Below, in pieces: positions 1 to 8,392 of a stretch of 64,000 bases of DNA (position 1 is its first letter; each line of letters opens with the position of its first letter). The position numbers and the translations under genes were made by a program. The stretch is from Kribbella caucasensis (GTDB taxonomy: Bacteria > Actinomycetota > Actinomycetes > Propionibacteriales > Kribbellaceae): positions 1 through 64,000 of the forward strand of contig NZ_SNWQ01000022.1 of NCBI RefSeq assembly GCF_004361855.1, read 5' to 3'. Below the pieces are notes generated by a model. It worked only from the letters and a program-made list of their open reading frames with translations, did not search any database and had not been told where the DNA came from.

Positions 1-97
1 AACCAACGCCGCCGAGTACGGTACTTCTGCACCCGGCAATCACGCCGGAGCACAGCCAGACCAGAATCGCTGCCCGGTCAAGTTTGAAGAGCCCGTT

Positions 98-150
98 AGG
101 GCCTGTCTGACGGTTCCCTGCGTGCTGCGCGGCACGCTCAGGCAGGCCCT
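98..150 (-). terminator. Hairpin at the 3' end of the DUF1015 gene
   Basis: The arms 98-109 (AGGGCCTGTCTG) and 139-150 (CAGGCAGGCCCT) are complementary with one mismatch, and the loop contains a second small stem (CGTGC/GCACG, 121-135). The right arm overlaps the stop codon of the DUF1015 gene, which is read leftwards, so the structure fits a terminator or 3' stabilising hairpin. No U-tract follows, as is common in actinobacteria. I see no supportable gene in bases 1-97. Confidence 0.5.
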
Positions 151-1315
151 AGTCGAGCGTGCGGAACAGCAGCCCCACGCGTGGCTTGGGGCCGAACGAG
201 GTCGCCTTCTGCGGCAGGACGACGCCCCGCACGGCTGAGCGGAGTACCTGATCCATCTTGGGAGCGGTCAGCTCCACAGCGACCTGTGTGGGACCGGCGA
301 GGGCCAGCGCGTCGCTCAGTGCGTGGTGGAAGCCGATCTCATTCACGTCAACGCCCCAGGCCGGCAGGAGTTCACCGTGCAGCAGGGAGACCGTCGGCTC
401 CGGTCGGTGGTCGGTGGACCGCAGGGTGACCCACGTGGAGCCGTCACTGATCGCGATGCGGTCCGGTACGCCGTCCACGCGTCCGGGCAGCACGTCCCAA
501 GTCGGAGGAGTCCGCTCCGACACCGTGGCCAGTGACAGACCAGGGACCACTCGGTGGATCGGGTCCAGGGTTAGTGGGTGCCGGTCGTTGTCCACCAGCA
601 TCGCGAGACCAGACCGCGTACCGGGTCGCTCTGGTTGGCGGCGGGACCTCTCCAGGTACGCCGCGTACCGGTGGTGGCCGTCCGCGATCAGGGCGTCGTG
701 CCGGGCGAGTTCCGTTGCGATCTGGCGTAGTACTGCGGGGTCGTCGATCCGCCAGATCCGGTGGTGTGCGCCGTTCTCGGTGTCGGCGACCAGCCACGGC
801 GTACCGGAGCGGGCGGAGTCCACGGCATCACTGGCGGCCCCACCACCGGCGTACGCGAGCAGGATGGGCTCCAGGTCGGCGTCAGTCGCCTCCATCAGCT
901 GGAAGCGGTCGTCGACCCAGTGCGGCATCACGTCCTCGTGCGGGAGCACCACCCGACGGGCCGGGTCGAGTCCGAGCGATCCGACCAGACCACAGAGCAC
1001 TGCGCCCTGGTACTGCTGCTCGTAGACGTACAGTGCGGGCCTGGTGTCCTGCACCACGATGCCGTCGTGCTGCCAGCCGGCCAGGCGTCGCGCCGGTTCG
1101 TCGTACCGGGCAGGGCCGAGCTCGGGGTCGCGTGGAAGGATGAGCCTCACCATGTTGTGCAGATCAGCGTCAGTCAGCCGCCGGACCAGGGCGGGTTCCA
1201 GTACGTCGTACGGCGGCGAGGTCACGGCGCCGAGCGCGCTCACCTTGCCGGCGACGAATCGCCAGGCACGGAACGGCTCCAATCGGAGCACCGGCGCCGC
1301 AGGCATGCGGGGCAT
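149..1315 (-). CDS. DUF1015 family protein
   Basis: A 388-aa protein of the DUF1015 family. Some archaeal members are ADP-dependent serine kinases, but most bacterial members have no known function, so no reaction is assigned. The family-typical N-terminus (RLEPFRAWRF, then SPPYDV near residue 30) and the conserved ADGHHRY stretch near residue 215 are present. The start chosen is the ATG at 1315 (MPRMPAAP); a second in-frame ATG at 1306 is also possible. The open frame continues far upstream, but only through sequence antisense to the neighbouring HAD gene. The gene is divergent from that HAD phosphatase with only 15 bp between start codons, so the two promoters must overlap the opposing coding regions or the transcripts have very short leaders. 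Confidence 0.9.
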   Translation of the reverse strand: MPRMPAAPVLRLEPFRAWRFVAGKVSALGAVTSPPYDVLEPALVRRLTDADLHNMVRLILPRDPELGPARYDEPARRLAGWQHDGIVVQDTRPALYVYEQQYQGAVLCGLVGSLGLDPARRVVLPHEDVMPHWVDDRFQLMEATDADLEPILLAYAGGGAASDAVDSARSGTPWLVADTENGAHHRIWRIDDPAVLRQIATELARHDALIADGHHRYAAYLERSRRQPERPGTRSGLAMLVDNDRHPLTLDPIHRVVPGLSLATVSERTPPTWDVLPGRVDGVPDRIAISDGSTWVTLRSTDHRPEPTVSLLHGELLPAWGVDVNEIGFHHALSDALALAGPTQVAVELTAPKMDQVLRSAVRGVVLPQKATSFGPKPRVGLLFRTLD

Positions 1316-1330
1316 CGTACGGGGGGAAGC

Positions 1331-2431
1331 ATGACCGCGAAACGGGAATCGCCCGCGCCGCTCTCGGAGTGTGACGAACCGCTCGCCAATCGGTACGACG
1401 TGGCGCTGCTCGACCTCGACGGGGTCGTGTACGTCGGCCCCGACCCGGTCCCGGACGCACCGGATAACCTCCGTAAGGCTGCGAAGGAGGGCATGCGGCT
1501 CGGCTACATCACCAACAACGCCAGCCGGCCGGCCTCGGTGGTCGCCGAGCATTTGGCGTCGTTCGGGCTGGATGTGATCGCCGATGACGTGGTCACCTCC
1601 GCGCAGGCTGCCGCGAAGCTGATCGCGGACGACTTCCCGGCCGGGTCGCCGGTGCTGGTGATCGGCGGTGAGGGGCTGTACGCCGCGCTGGAGGAGTACG
1701 GGCTGAAGCCGGTCCGGTCGAGTGACGCGGATCCGGTGGCCGTCGTACAGGGGTTCCACCCGGACGTGAACTGGGTGATGCTCGCCGACGGGGCGCACGC
1801 GATCAACGAGGGCGCGAAGTGGTACGCGACGAACCTCGACCTGACGATCCCGACCGCGGGCGGGATGGCGCCGGGGAACGGGACGCTGGTGCAGGCGGTC
1901 CGGGCGGCCGTCGGGCGGGACCCGATCGTGGCGGGCAAGCCGGAGCCGCCGCTGCTGGAGACGAGTATCGAACGGCTGAAGGCGAAGCGGCCGCTGATGA
2001 TCGGCGACCGGCTGGACTCCGACATCCAGGGCGCGAATGCCGTCGGGATCGCGAGTCTGTGGGTGGCGACCGGCGTGCATGACGCGCACGACCTCGCGCG
2101 GGCGCCGAAGGACCAGCGGCCGACGTACATCGCGGAGGGGTTGACCGCGCTGCTGGACAAGCAGCCGGGCGTGGTGGTTGAGGGCGGCAAGCACACGTGC
2201 CGCGGGTGGACGGCCGAGGTGGTCAACGGGTCCGCCGCGGTGAAGGGCGAGGGCGAGCCGTACGACGGGTTGCGCGCGATCCTGTCGGCCGTGTGGACCG
2301 CGGTGGACGAGCCGGCCAAGCCCACGGCGAAGTCGGTCAGCCGCGGCCGCCGCCCGCTCCCGAAGCCCACCCCCAAACCCGGCACCATAGCCATCGACAC
2401 CGCCCTCCACCGAGTAGGCCTGGACAAGTAG
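1331..2431 (+). CDS. HAD-IIA (NagD-like) sugar/aryl phosphatase
   Basis: A 366-aa cytoplasmic HAD-superfamily phosphatase of subfamily IIA (NagD or 4-nitrophenylphosphatase type). Motif I is LLDLDG with Asp28 and Asp30, motif II is TNNAS at 61-65, motif III is Lys203 in AGKPEP and motif IV is GDRLDSD at 225-231; the C2a cap lies between motifs II and III. The physiological substrate cannot be read from sequence. About 100 residues after the HAD core form a C-terminal extension ending in a Pro/Lys-rich tail, longer than standard NagD (about 250 aa). The ATG at 1331 follows a GGGGGGAAG Shine-Dalgarno-like run. It is divergent from the DUF1015 gene. Confidence 0.92.
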   Translation: MTAKRESPAPLSECDEPLANRYDVALLDLDGVVYVGPDPVPDAPDNLRKAAKEGMRLGYITNNASRPASVVAEHLASFGLDVIADDVVTSAQAAAKLIADDFPAGSPVLVIGGEGLYAALEEYGLKPVRSSDADPVAVVQGFHPDVNWVMLADGAHAINEGAKWYATNLDLTIPTAGGMAPGNGTLVQAVRAAVGRDPIVAGKPEPPLLETSIERLKAKRPLMIGDRLDSDIQGANAVGIASLWVATGVHDAHDLARAPKDQRPTYIAEGLTALLDKQPGVVVEGGKHTCRGWTAEVVNGSAAVKGEGEPYDGLRAILSAVWTAVDEPAKPTAKSVSRGRRPLPKPTPKPGTIAIDTALHRVGLDK

Positions 2432-2474
2432 GGCCTCCCCGCCTGACACCCACCGGCCCCGGCGGCATTTCGGA

Positions 2475-2552
2475 GGCTAGCCCATGAGGTGAATGGTTAG
2501 CCCATCGGATTCTGAGGGGGGTAACCATGAAGGTGCGAGGTTAGCCTCTGAG
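2475..2552. repeat. Short repeated GGYTAGCC boxes upstream of the phasin-like gene
   Basis: The 217-bp gap between the HAD gene and the phasin-like gene carries GGCTAGCCCAT (2475), GGTTAGCCCAT (2495), GGGTAACCAT (2518) and GGTTAGCCTCT (2539), spaced about 20-23 bp. The first and last also lie in an imperfect inverted repeat (CGGAGGCTAGCC against GGTTAGCCTCTG). The arrangement, near two helical turns per step, resembles an operator array, but no regulator can be named. Confidence 0.4.
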
Positions 2553-2648
2553 ATTTCGGCGGGGCGGGTCTGGTTGTTGGGTGCGGGGTTGGGGTGGTGT
2601 TGGGGGGTTGGCGCGATACCGTTGCTGGGACGGACCGAGGAGGTAGTC

Positions 2649-3143
2649 ATGGTGATGGATGCACTGCGCGGCTATGTACAGCTGGCGAACGGGCTGACCG
2701 AGGTGACCAAGCAGCGGGCACAGCAGGCGGCGAAGGCACTGTTGCAGCAGACCGGTGCCGACGCGCTGACCTCCGGGCTGACCGCCAAGGTGTCCGACCT
2801 GGCCGACGAGATCGTTGCCACCAGCAAGAGCAATCGCCAGTTGCTGCAGGCGATCGTGGCGAACGAGGTCGAGGGTGCGGTGGCGCGGCTCGGGTTCGTC
2901 CGGTCCGAGGAGGTCGCGGCGCTGACCCGGCGGGTGAACCTGCTCCAGCAGGAGCTGGCCGATGCGATGGCGAACGCGGCCGCGGCCCCGGCAGCTCCGG
3001 CCAAGGCCGCACCGGCGAAGAGCGCACCGGCGAAGAAGGCGCCGGTGAAGAAGGCGACCGTGAAGAAGGCGGCGGCGAAGAAGACCGCGACCAAGAGCAC
3101 GGCGAAGAAGGCGGCCAAGAAGGCCCCGGCTAAGAAGGCCTGA
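2649..3143 (+). CDS. Phasin-like protein with histone-H1-like Lys/Ala tail
   Basis: A 164-aa protein. Residues 1-115 are predicted largely helical (GYVQLANGLTEV, then a heptad-like RRVNLLQQELADAM segment), like polyhydroxyalkanoate granule phasins. Residues about 117-164 are a low-complexity tail of AKKAP/VKKA repeats like histone H1 or the PhaF/HupB tails, which would bind DNA or polyphosphate. The inferred role is granule coating or linking granules or membrane to the nucleoid; neither is proven. The ATG at 2649 is preceded by GAGGAGGTAG, an excellent ribosome-binding site, so longer upstream frames are rejected. It is followed 1 bp later by the acidic protein gene, suggesting co-translation. 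Confidence 0.8.
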   Translation: MVMDALRGYVQLANGLTEVTKQRAQQAAKALLQQTGADALTSGLTAKVSDLADEIVATSKSNRQLLQAIVANEVEGAVARLGFVRSEEVAALTRRVNLLQQELADAMANAAAAPAAPAKAAPAKSAPAKKAPVKKATVKKAAAKKTATKSTAKKAAKKAPAKKA

Positions 3144-3144
3144 C

Positions 3145-3537
3145 GTGACTGAGCACCCCGGCGAGCAGGTACCACCGGCGTTCGACCCGGACGTCGAGCC
3201 CGGGTTCGGTCCCGAGCCTGACGAGCACACCCCGGACTACGACACAGAGCCCGAGCCGGAGAGCACCTACGACGAACCACCCGCCGACGACTTCCCCGGC
3301 GACTCCCCGACCGACCAGGCCTCGTATGGCGACCCGGCGGGCGATGCGGCGTACGGGGAGGCGGTTGAGGAGAGGGTGGGTGAGGGGGCGCATCCGTTGG
3401 TGGAGGAGACCATGGCTCGGCTGGATGGGTTGCGGGAGCGGCCTGTTGGTGAGCATGCCGAGGTGTACGCGGACCTGCACGAGCGGTTGCAGAACGCGCT
3501 CGTGGAGGCGGACGCCGAGTCCGGCGACCGTAACTGA
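3145..3537 (+). CDS. Acidic hypothetical protein preceding TlyA
   Basis: A 130-aa protein that I do not recognise as a named family. The first 80 residues are Pro/Asp/Glu-rich and probably disordered; residues about 84-125 (HPLVEETMARLDGLRERPVG and the helix after it) look like a short helical bundle. Similar small acidic proteins often sit between the phosphatase and tlyA in actinobacteria. The start is the GTG at 3145, one base after the phasin-like stop, and the gene abuts tlyA with no gap. It is therefore in the middle of a coupled set and is probably expressed with both neighbours. Confidence 0.75.
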   Translation: MTEHPGEQVPPAFDPDVEPGFGPEPDEHTPDYDTEPEPESTYDEPPADDFPGDSPTDQASYGDPAGDAAYGEAVEERVGEGAHPLVEETMARLDGLRERPVGEHAEVYADLHERLQNALVEADAESGDRN

Positions 3538-4356
3538 GTGCCTAAGGGAGCTGCCAAGCGGCTGAGGCTCGACGCGGAGCTGGTACGGCGCGGGCTGGCG
3601 CGGTCGCGGGAGCATGCGAGTGAACTGGTCGCGGCGGGGAAGGTGAAGGTCTCCGGCACGGTCGCCACCAAACCGGCGACCGGTGTCGGCGCGGACGCCC
3701 CGATCCTGGTGGACACTTCTGAGACCGAAGACCCGGGATACGCGAGCCGTGGCGCGCACAAGTTGCTCGGGGCGCTGGAGGCGTTCAGCGGCGTACAGGT
3801 GAAGGGCCGGCGGTGCCTGGATGCGGGCGCGTCCACCGGCGGATTCACCGACGTGCTGCTGCGGAACGAGGCCGCGAGCGTGATCGCGGTCGACGTCGGC
3901 TACGGCCAGCTCGTCTGGTCGCTGCAGAACGACGAACGCGTCATGGTGATGGACCGTACGAACGTTCGCACGCTCACCCTGGACGATATCGGCGGCGACC
4001 CGGTCGACCTCGTGGTGAGCGATCTGAGCTTCATCTCGCTCACCCTCGTCCTGCCCGCCCTGATCGGCGTGGTGAAACCGGACGGCGAGCTGGTGCTGAT
4101 GGTGAAACCGCAGTTCGAGGTCGGCAAGGAGCGGTTGGGCAAGGGCGGCGTCGTCCGCGACCCCGAGTTGCGCGCCGACGCGGTCCGCGGGGTAGCGGCG
4201 AAAGCTGCCGAGCTGGGCTGGGGCGTGGAGGGTGTCGCGGCGAGTCCGTTGCCTGGCCCGTCAGGAAATGTCGAATACTTCCTGTGGATACGCAGGTCGG
4301 CGTCACCTCTCGATGAGACGATGCTGCAGACCGCGGTCGAACGCGGCCCGCAATAA
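3538..4356 (+). CDS. tlyA: TlyA family rRNA 2'-O-methyltransferase
   Basis: A 272-aa TlyA/hemolysin A family protein. An N-terminal S4 RNA-binding domain (about residues 8-65: LDAELVRRGLARSREHA) is followed by a FtsJ-type SAM methyltransferase domain, with the SAM-binding motif DAGASTGGFTD at 95-105. In mycobacteria TlyA methylates the 2'-O of C1409 in 16S rRNA and C1920 in 23S rRNA and sets capreomycin sensitivity; the same role is expected here. The GTG at 3538 directly follows the upstream stop codon, so translation is probably coupled. It is followed by nadK and recN, a conserved actinobacterial order. Confidence 0.95.
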   Translation: MPKGAAKRLRLDAELVRRGLARSREHASELVAAGKVKVSGTVATKPATGVGADAPILVDTSETEDPGYASRGAHKLLGALEAFSGVQVKGRRCLDAGASTGGFTDVLLRNEAASVIAVDVGYGQLVWSLQNDERVMVMDRTNVRTLTLDDIGGDPVDLVVSDLSFISLTLVLPALIGVVKPDGELVLMVKPQFEVGKERLGKGGVVRDPELRADAVRGVAAKAAELGWGVEGVAASPLPGPSGNVEYFLWIRRSASPLDETMLQTAVERGPQ

Positions 4357-4410
4357 CTAACCGTGAAACCGAGTGAATCGGCCCAGTGAGCCGATCGAAG
4401 GCAGGTCGGA

Positions 4411-5376
4411 GTGGAAGAGCGCGAGCCGCGGCGAGTGCTGCTGGTGACCCACACCGGCCGCGACCATGCGGTCGAGGTCGCCCGGGAGGCGCACCGGCTG
4501 CTCACGGCCGCCGGTCTGCTGGTCCGGCTGCTCGGTGAGGAAGCGGACGCGCTTGCCCTGGACCCGGTCGAGATCGCCAACGACCCGGAGAAGGCCGCCC
4601 TGGACGTCGAGCTGATCATCGTGCTCGGCGGCGACGGCTCGATCCTGCGCGGTGCCGAGCTGGCCCGCCCGCACGGTACGCCGGTGCTCGGCGTCAACCT
4701 GGGGCACGTCGGGTTCCTGGCCGAGGCGGAGGTCGACGATCTGGAGCGGATCGTCGACGTCGTGGTCGCCCGCACGTTCACGGTCGAGGAGCGGATGACG
4801 CTCGCGGTCGACGTGTTCGTCGGTGACGACCTGATCTTCGACACCTGGGCGCTGAACGAGGCGAGTGTGGAGAAGGCCGCGCGGGAGCGGATGCTCGAGG
4901 TGATGGTCGAGGTGGACGGGCGGCCGTTGTCGCGGTGGGGTTGCGACGGGGTCGTGGTCGCCACCCCGACCGGTAGTACGGCGTACGCGTTCTCTGCCGG
5001 CGGGCCGATCGTGTGGCCTGAGGTGGAGGCGATCCTGATGGTGCCGTTGAGCGCGCATGCGTTGTTCTCCCGGCCGATCGTGGTGGCGCCGTCTTCCCAG
5101 TTGTCGGTCGAGCTGGTCGCGGCCTGGCACGGGCGTGGTGTGGTGTGGTGCGACGGGCGGCGGATGGTCGAGGTGCCGCCGGGCGCCCGGATCCAGGTTC
5201 GCCGCGGCAAGCATCCGGTCCGGCTGGCGCGGGCGCACGAGGCATCGTTCACTGACCGGCTGGTGGCCAAGTTCGACCTGCCGGTGCTCGGCTGGCGCGG
5301 CACAGCGGCGGCCCGGAACGAACGCAACGCGGCGGCGCGCCGGCAACGCGATGAAGGTTCACAAGAGGAGACCTAG
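4411..5376 (+). CDS. nadK: NAD kinase
   Basis: A 321-aa ATP/polyphosphate NAD kinase making NADP+. The diagnostic GGDG motif is at residues 73-76 (VLGGDGSILR), followed by NLGHVGFLAE and the second conserved block TPTGSTAYAFSAGGPI. The C-terminus carries a basic, charged extension (RNERNAAARRQR) common in actinobacterial NadK. The start is the GTG at 4411 (VEEREPRR), with GCAGGTCGGA upstream. It lies between tlyA and recN with small gaps, probably in one transcript. Confidence 0.96.
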   Translation: MEEREPRRVLLVTHTGRDHAVEVAREAHRLLTAAGLLVRLLGEEADALALDPVEIANDPEKAALDVELIIVLGGDGSILRGAELARPHGTPVLGVNLGHVGFLAEAEVDDLERIVDVVVARTFTVEERMTLAVDVFVGDDLIFDTWALNEASVEKAARERMLEVMVEVDGRPLSRWGCDGVVVATPTGSTAYAFSAGGPIVWPEVEAILMVPLSAHALFSRPIVVAPSSQLSVELVAAWHGRGVVWCDGRRMVEVPPGARIQVRRGKHPVRLARAHEASFTDRLVAKFDLPVLGWRGTAAARNERNAAARRQRDEGSQEET

Positions 5377-5379
5377 GAC

Positions 5380-7113
5380 ATGCTCTCGGAGATCCGTATC
5401 ACCGGGCTGGGCGTGATCGAGGACGCCACCCTGGACCTCGATCCGGGCTTCACCGCGGTCACCGGCGAGACCGGCGCCGGAAAGACGATGGTCGTTACGG
5501 GTGTGAACATGCTGCTCGGCGGCCGCGCCGACAGCGGCCTGGTCCGGCACGGCACCCGCCGGGCGCGGGTCGAGGGCCGGGCCAGTTCGGTGCCGAGATC
5601 GATCGTGCAGCAGGCCGAGGAGCGCGGTGGCGAGCTGGACGACGACGAGTTGCTGATCGCCCGCGAGCTGTCGTCGGAGGGGCGCTCCCGGGCGTTCCTG
5701 GGCGGCGCCTCGGTGCCTGTGTCGGTGCTCGCCGAGGTCTCCGGTGACCTGGTCGCGATCCACGGGCAGGCCGAGCAGTGGCGACTGCTGCAGCCCGCGC
5801 GGCAGCGGGAGACGCTCGACACGTTTGCGGGCAAGCCGGTTCTCGTTCCGCTGGGGGAGTACGCCGCGGCGTACCGGCGGCATCGGGAGGTCGAGGCGGA
5901 GCTGACCGAGCTGACCACCCGGCAGCGCGATCGGCTGGCGGAGGCGGATCTGCTGCGCTTCGGGCTGGACGAGATCGCCAAGGCCGAGCCGCTGCCCGGT
6001 GAGGATGCCGAGCTGGCCGCCGAGGAGGATCGCCTCGCGTACGCCGACGGCCTCCGTACTGCGGCCACGACGGCGGCCGACGCTCTCGCCGCGGAGGACC
6101 TGGATTCGACCCGCCCGGGCGACGTACTCGGTCTGCTGGCGCTGGCGAAGCAGGCCCTCGAGGCGGAGCGCGAGCACGATCCGAAACTCGCCGAGCTCGC
6201 CGACCGGGCCAGCGAACTCGGGTACCTCGCGGCAGACCTGGCCGGCGAGCTCTCGTCGTACGCCGCTGACGTGGACACGGATCCCGCCAGGCTCGCCGTG
6301 GTCAGTGATCGGCGGGCCGCGCTGACGAACCTGGTCCGCAAGTACGGCGCGGACGAAGGCACGGTCGACGAAGTACTCGACTGGGCGAAGCGGTCGGCTG
6401 CAAGGTTGGCCGAGCTGGACGGCAGCGACGAGCGGGTCGAGCTGCTGGCCGGCGAACTGGACGAGTTGCGGGCCAAGCTGGCCGACCTCGGGCAGCAGGT
6501 CAGGCAGGCCCGGATCGAGGCCTCCGAGCGGCTCGGGGTGTTGGTGTCCGAGGAGCTGACCGGGCTGGCGATGCCGCACGCGAAGCTGACCGTCGAGGTG
6601 CACGAGACCACGGCCGGTCCGTTCGGGATCGACGAGATCGAGTTCTGTTTCGCGGCGAACATGGGCAGCCCGGCCCGGCCCCTGCAGAAAGCGGCTTCGG
6701 GCGGTGAGTTGTCCCGGGTGATGCTGGCCCTCGAGGTGATCCTGTCCGACACACATCCGGTGCCGACGCTCGTGTTCGACGAGATCGACGCCGGGATCGG
6801 CGGCCGGGCGGCGGTCGAGGTCGGCAAGCGGCTGGCCCGGCTGGCGGAGAAGGCCCAGGTGATCGTGGTGACGCACCTGCCGCAGGTGGCCGCGTTCGCG
6901 GATCGTCACGCGGTGGTGCTGAAGAGTGACGACGGCTCGGTCACCACGAGTGGCCTGGTCGCGCTGGACGACGACGGGCGGCTGAAGGAGCTGTCCCGGA
7001 TGATGGCCGGCCTGGAGCACTCCGACGCCGCCCAGGCCCACGCCGAGGAGCTGCTCGCGCTGGCGGCGGAGCGGCATACCAGGCCGCGGAAGAAGTCTCG
7101 CCCAAAAGGATGA
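5380..7113 (+). CDS. recN: DNA repair protein RecN
   Basis: A 577-aa SMC-like ATPase acting in double-strand break repair. The Walker A motif GETGAGKT is at 29-36, two long coiled-coil-prone arms flank the middle, the ABC signature is ASGGELSRVMLAL, and Walker B is LVFDEIDAGIGG; the length is normal for RecN. The ATG at 5380 is 3 bp after the nadK stop, and the ribosome-binding site (GAGGAGA) lies within the nadK end. The tlyA-nadK-recN order is conserved in actinobacteria. Confidence 0.97.
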   Translation: MLSEIRITGLGVIEDATLDLDPGFTAVTGETGAGKTMVVTGVNMLLGGRADSGLVRHGTRRARVEGRASSVPRSIVQQAEERGGELDDDELLIARELSSEGRSRAFLGGASVPVSVLAEVSGDLVAIHGQAEQWRLLQPARQRETLDTFAGKPVLVPLGEYAAAYRRHREVEAELTELTTRQRDRLAEADLLRFGLDEIAKAEPLPGEDAELAAEEDRLAYADGLRTAATTAADALAAEDLDSTRPGDVLGLLALAKQALEAEREHDPKLAELADRASELGYLAADLAGELSSYAADVDTDPARLAVVSDRRAALTNLVRKYGADEGTVDEVLDWAKRSAARLAELDGSDERVELLAGELDELRAKLADLGQQVRQARIEASERLGVLVSEELTGLAMPHAKLTVEVHETTAGPFGIDEIEFCFAANMGSPARPLQKAASGGELSRVMLALEVILSDTHPVPTLVFDEIDAGIGGRAAVEVGKRLARLAEKAQVIVVTHLPQVAAFADRHAVVLKSDDGSVTTSGLVALDDDGRLKELSRMMAGLEHSDAAQAHAEELLALAAERHTRPRKKSRPKG

Positions 7114-7210
7114 TTTAACCCAACGCCACACGGGTATTCCTACGGGATTGACCCTCGCAGGCCGCAAATAGGCGGGCGTGGGGCTCTTGACATGGCAGGA
7201 TGAGAGCGCG

Positions 7211-8392
7211 ATGAAACTGCCCAGCCTGCGGAGAGCACGCCCTACTGAACTGCCCGGGACCGCCGGGGTGGTCCGGCTGGATCGCCGTACCAAGAATCTC
7301 ACCAAACGGCTCAGGCCGGGCGAGATCGCGGTGATCGATCACGTCGACCTGGACCGCGTCAGCGCGGAGGCCCTGGTGGACCGCCGGGTCGCCGCCGTGG
7401 TCAACGTGGCCGACTCGATCAGTGGCCGGTACCCGAACCTCGGCCCGGAGATCCTGGTCGAGGCCGGCATCCCACTCGTCGACGGGGTCGGCCGCGAGGT
7501 CTTCTCGGTCCTGCACGAGGGTGAGCGGGTCCGGCTGCACGACGGCACCCTGTACCGCGGTGAGGAGGTCGTCGCCAAGGGGATCGCCCAGGATGACGAG
7601 ACCGTCGCACAGCTGATGGACGACGCCCGTGCGGGTCTGTCGACCCAGTTGGAGGCGTTCACCGCGAACACGCTGGAGTACCTGCGCCGCGAGCGCGACC
7701 TGCTGCTCGACGGTGTCGGCGTGCCGGAGGTCCACACGGCGATGGACGGCAAGCACGTGCTGATCGTGGTCCGCGGGTACGATTACCGGGAGGACCTGGT
7801 CGCGCTGCGGCCGTACATCCGCGAGTACCGGCCGGTCCTGATCGGTGTGGACGGCGGCGCCGACGCCCTGGTCGAGAACGGCTACGTGCCGGACCTGATC
7901 GTCGGCGACATGGACTCGGTCAGCGACGACACGCTGAAGTGCGGCGCCGAGGTCGTCGTGCACGCCTACCGGGACGGGCGCGCGCCCGGTTCGGAGCGGC
8001 TGGAGCGGCTCGGCGTCGACTCGATCGAGTTCCCGGCCACCGGCACCAGCGAGGACGTCGCGATGCTGCTGGCCGACTCCAAGGGCGCCTCGCTGATCGT
8101 CGCGGTCGGCACCCACAACTCGCTGGTGGAGTTCCTGGACAAGGGCCGCTCCGGGATGGCGAGCACCTTCATCACCCGGTTGCGGGTCGGTGCCAAGCTG
8201 GTCGACGCCAAGGGTGTCGGCCGGCTGTACCGGAGCCGGGTCTCTACCTTCCAGGTGGTCGCGTTGATCGTGGCCGGCCTGTTCGCGCTCGGGGTGGCGA
8301 TGGTCGCCATCGGCGCCGACGACGTGCTCTGGTCGATCCTGCGGGCGCGCTGGAACGACCTCGTCTACTGGATCCGGGAGCTGTTCACGTGA
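7211..8392 (+). CDS. steA: SteA, cytokinetic ring-associated protein
   Basis: A 393-aa SteA family protein. In Corynebacterium SteA and SteB form a complex that recruits peptidoglycan hydrolase activity for daughter-cell separation. A thiamine-pyrophosphokinase-like central domain is visible (LIGVDGGADALVENGYVPDLIVGDMDS, given here in parts: GVDGGAD and VGDMDS), and one C-terminal membrane helix follows (VALIVAGLFALGVAMVAI). The ATG at 7211 (MKLPSLRRA) is preferred over the GTG 33 bp upstream because homologues begin this way. A TTGACA lies at 7187-7192. It overlaps steB by 4 bp (GTGA), so the two are translationally coupled. Confidence 0.93.
   Translation: MKLPSLRRARPTELPGTAGVVRLDRRTKNLTKRLRPGEIAVIDHVDLDRVSAEALVDRRVAAVVNVADSISGRYPNLGPEILVEAGIPLVDGVGREVFSVLHEGERVRLHDGTLYRGEEVVAKGIAQDDETVAQLMDDARAGLSTQLEAFTANTLEYLRRERDLLLDGVGVPEVHTAMDGKHVLIVVRGYDYREDLVALRPYIREYRPVLIGVDGGADALVENGYVPDLIVGDMDSVSDDTLKCGAEVVVHAYRDGRAPGSERLERLGVDSIEFPATGTSEDVAMLLADSKGASLIVAVGTHNSLVEFLDKGRSGMASTFITRLRVGAKLVDAKGVGRLYRSRVSTFQVVALIVAGLFALGVAMVAIGADDVLWSILRARWNDLVYWIRELFT

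Noticed and set aside
3900..5327. 475-codon open frame on the minus strand
   Set aside because: It is antisense to tlyA and nadK, which have clear motifs; its Ser/Arg/Thr-rich composition is a typical high-GC shadow frame.
7187..7192. TTGACA before steA as its -35 element
   Set aside because: The ATG lies only 18 bp downstream, so a paired -10 would fall in the coding region; kept only as a note.
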